From positions 1-64,000 of the forward strand of contig CAJNOL010000190.1 in assembly GCA_905250125.1 (NCBI GenBank): DNA of 64,000 nt. Direction: 5' to 3'. Below the pieces are notes generated by a model. The model was not told the origin of the DNA and searched no databases. It saw nothing but the letters and a program-made list of their open reading frames with translations. A program made the translations under genes and the position numbers. Numbering within the stretch: position 1 is the stretch's first letter; every line of letters begins with the position of its first letter. The DNA is from Rotaria sordida (taxonomy: Eukaryota > Rotifera > Eurotatoria > Philodinida > Philodinidae). Below are positions 62,614-64,000 of the stretch, piece after piece.

Positions 62614-64000
62614 ATAGGAAACCATTTATGCATAATCAAAATCCAACTTATTGACACGTACAGTACGATCTCTTAGTTTCTCTCTCTATTTTTTTCAACT
62701 TATCGTTTATTCATTCATTGAATATATACTTTTGCTATCACCTACTCATTCATATACATACAATCTTACCGAATCACGAAAGTCATGAGGAGGCGTTATT
62801 TCGTCGTTATTGTTGTTGCTCTATTATATAGTCGTTCCAACAGATTACTACACAACTAAAATAGACGGACATGAAAAACACATTTATTCATCAATTTCTT
62901 AATATCTTATAATCATATGGAGTGTTAGGAAAATTTTTTGTGCTCAATTCTATATGCAAGTATTCTGTTATCATGCTTAGACATATTTAGGATTATGTAC
63001 AAAAACCTCGGCCTTTTAGGTTTTTATGAATTGTTGTATTTTTTCATTTCTTTCACATGTGTCACATATCATTTTCAATATACATTGGAATTCTCACCGG
63101 AACCGTTTCGCACTATGCTTTTTTACATGCAACTACAATCTTTCTATTAATAACGAGGCTTAATATAAGGTAATGCTAGCCCATCTCACAACGATATGAA
63201 CCTGCCTCACATTCTCTATTAAACAGTAAACAATTTAACACTGTGAAGTCGATTTCGAACAGTAAGAATTCGAACTTATACAATTTTGTATAAAATTCAC
63301 TGTCTTATATATTAAGATCGAGTATATGATCATGAATGTACAGAGAGAAGAAATAAACTTCGTTTTGTCTCTCTTTTTAGATTATTTTCTTAAAAGAAAC
63401 AGACGATAAATATCATCATCTTGTAAAAAATAAGTACTATTCATTTTATCTTTTAATAACATATAAGAATGACATCTGATAACTTTTTAAACTTATTTTA
63501 GATTAACAATGTACAATATATATTTATCTACTATAAACATATTATTCATATTATTATTATTCAATAATCGTCAGGTAAATTAACAATATGTTGCAGTTTT
63601 TTTTTTATTGATTTAATTTTAATCTTTGCAATGGACATGTGACGCACTTTAAAAATAAATCTTACACATGTGATTATTTCCATATTGTCAATCTGTTCAA
63701 CAATTTTTCTTTCATTGTTGGTCAAGTGTATTGACAAATTTGTAGACAAAAAAAAAAAAGAATCAAAGTTGATCATTTTCTTTTTTTTGCGTCGATGGCT
63801 GCAGGTGCAATAGTATTCAAGTATAATAACAATTATATTAATCGAGTACTTATATGTATCTATATTACTAATTCATTGAAAATGATTTCAATCTGCACAT
63901 ATCATTTATTTGTATTGAAAAAAAGAAAAGAATTCTTTCTTTCTTGAACTATTGTTATTAATTATTGACTCATATTTTCTTTTGAATATAGATTGATTGC

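Larger units (their letters stand above)
58423..64000. other. Large intergenic region with repeat remnants
   Basis: No convincing gene in 5.6 kb. Weak frames at 60949-61158 (+), 62938-63150 (+) and 63561-63776 (-) show no domain. The last (ERKIVEQIDNMEIITCVRF) could be a terminal exon but has no clear splice site. Identified pieces are listed separately. Confidence 0.5.

Overview
The window looks like nuclear DNA of a bdelloid rotifer, probably Rotaria-like, although no species can be fixed from sequence alone. It is very AT-rich. Genes have many short GT-AG introns of about 50-90 bp with pyrimidine-A-G acceptors, and there are no operons or ribosome-binding sites. The genes are animal-type (ciliary TPR protein, PHLPP phosphatase, F-box/LRR protein), together with two metabolic enzymes of fungal or bacterial character, a mixture typical of bdelloids. 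I rebuilt gene models by following splice phase by hand. Every exon chain given for the main genes closes in frame.

Layout. 1-2.2 kb: dispersed repeat, foldback element, a 34-bp minisatellite and palindromic A/T repeats. 2.6-7.6 kb (minus): F-box/LRR-type gene whose 3.3-kb last intron holds a pogo/Tigger-like element and a 1.85-kb element with an 8-bp target duplication and a nested foldback. 8.5 kb: tRNA-Arg-like relic. 10.4-10.9 kb (minus): 141-aa coiled-coil-type protein. 11.2-11.3 kb: assembly gap. 11.4-21.4 kb: about 10 kb of extremely AT-rich, gene-free DNA with a 1.1-kb CpG-rich, E-box-bearing tandem-repeat island in its middle. 21.5-23.9 kb: TIR-bounded element carrying a hairpin with two 702-bp arms. 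26.0-37.5 kb (minus): an 18-exon PHLPP-type phosphatase gene of 1407 aa. 39.5-46.4 kb (plus): a gene of at least 26 exons joining an ODAD4/TTC25-like outer-dynein-arm docking protein to three PLAT domains. 46.9-50.6 kb: fragmentary coding signals, including a GPCR-like segment. 51.5-52.8 kb (minus): fungal-type alanine-glyoxylate aminotransferase. 53.2-56.7 kb (minus): secreted GH31 glycosidase of the DFGEY type. 57.6-58.4 kb (minus): four-transmembrane protein with a proline-rich PPPY tail. 58.4-64 kb: intergenic DNA with repeat remnants.

The genes do not form a pathway. PHLPP and the ODAD4-PLAT gene are divergent neighbours about 2 kb apart. The best candidates for something undescribed are the ODAD4-PLAT architecture, the giant hairpin element, and the CpG/E-box island inside the AT-rich desert.
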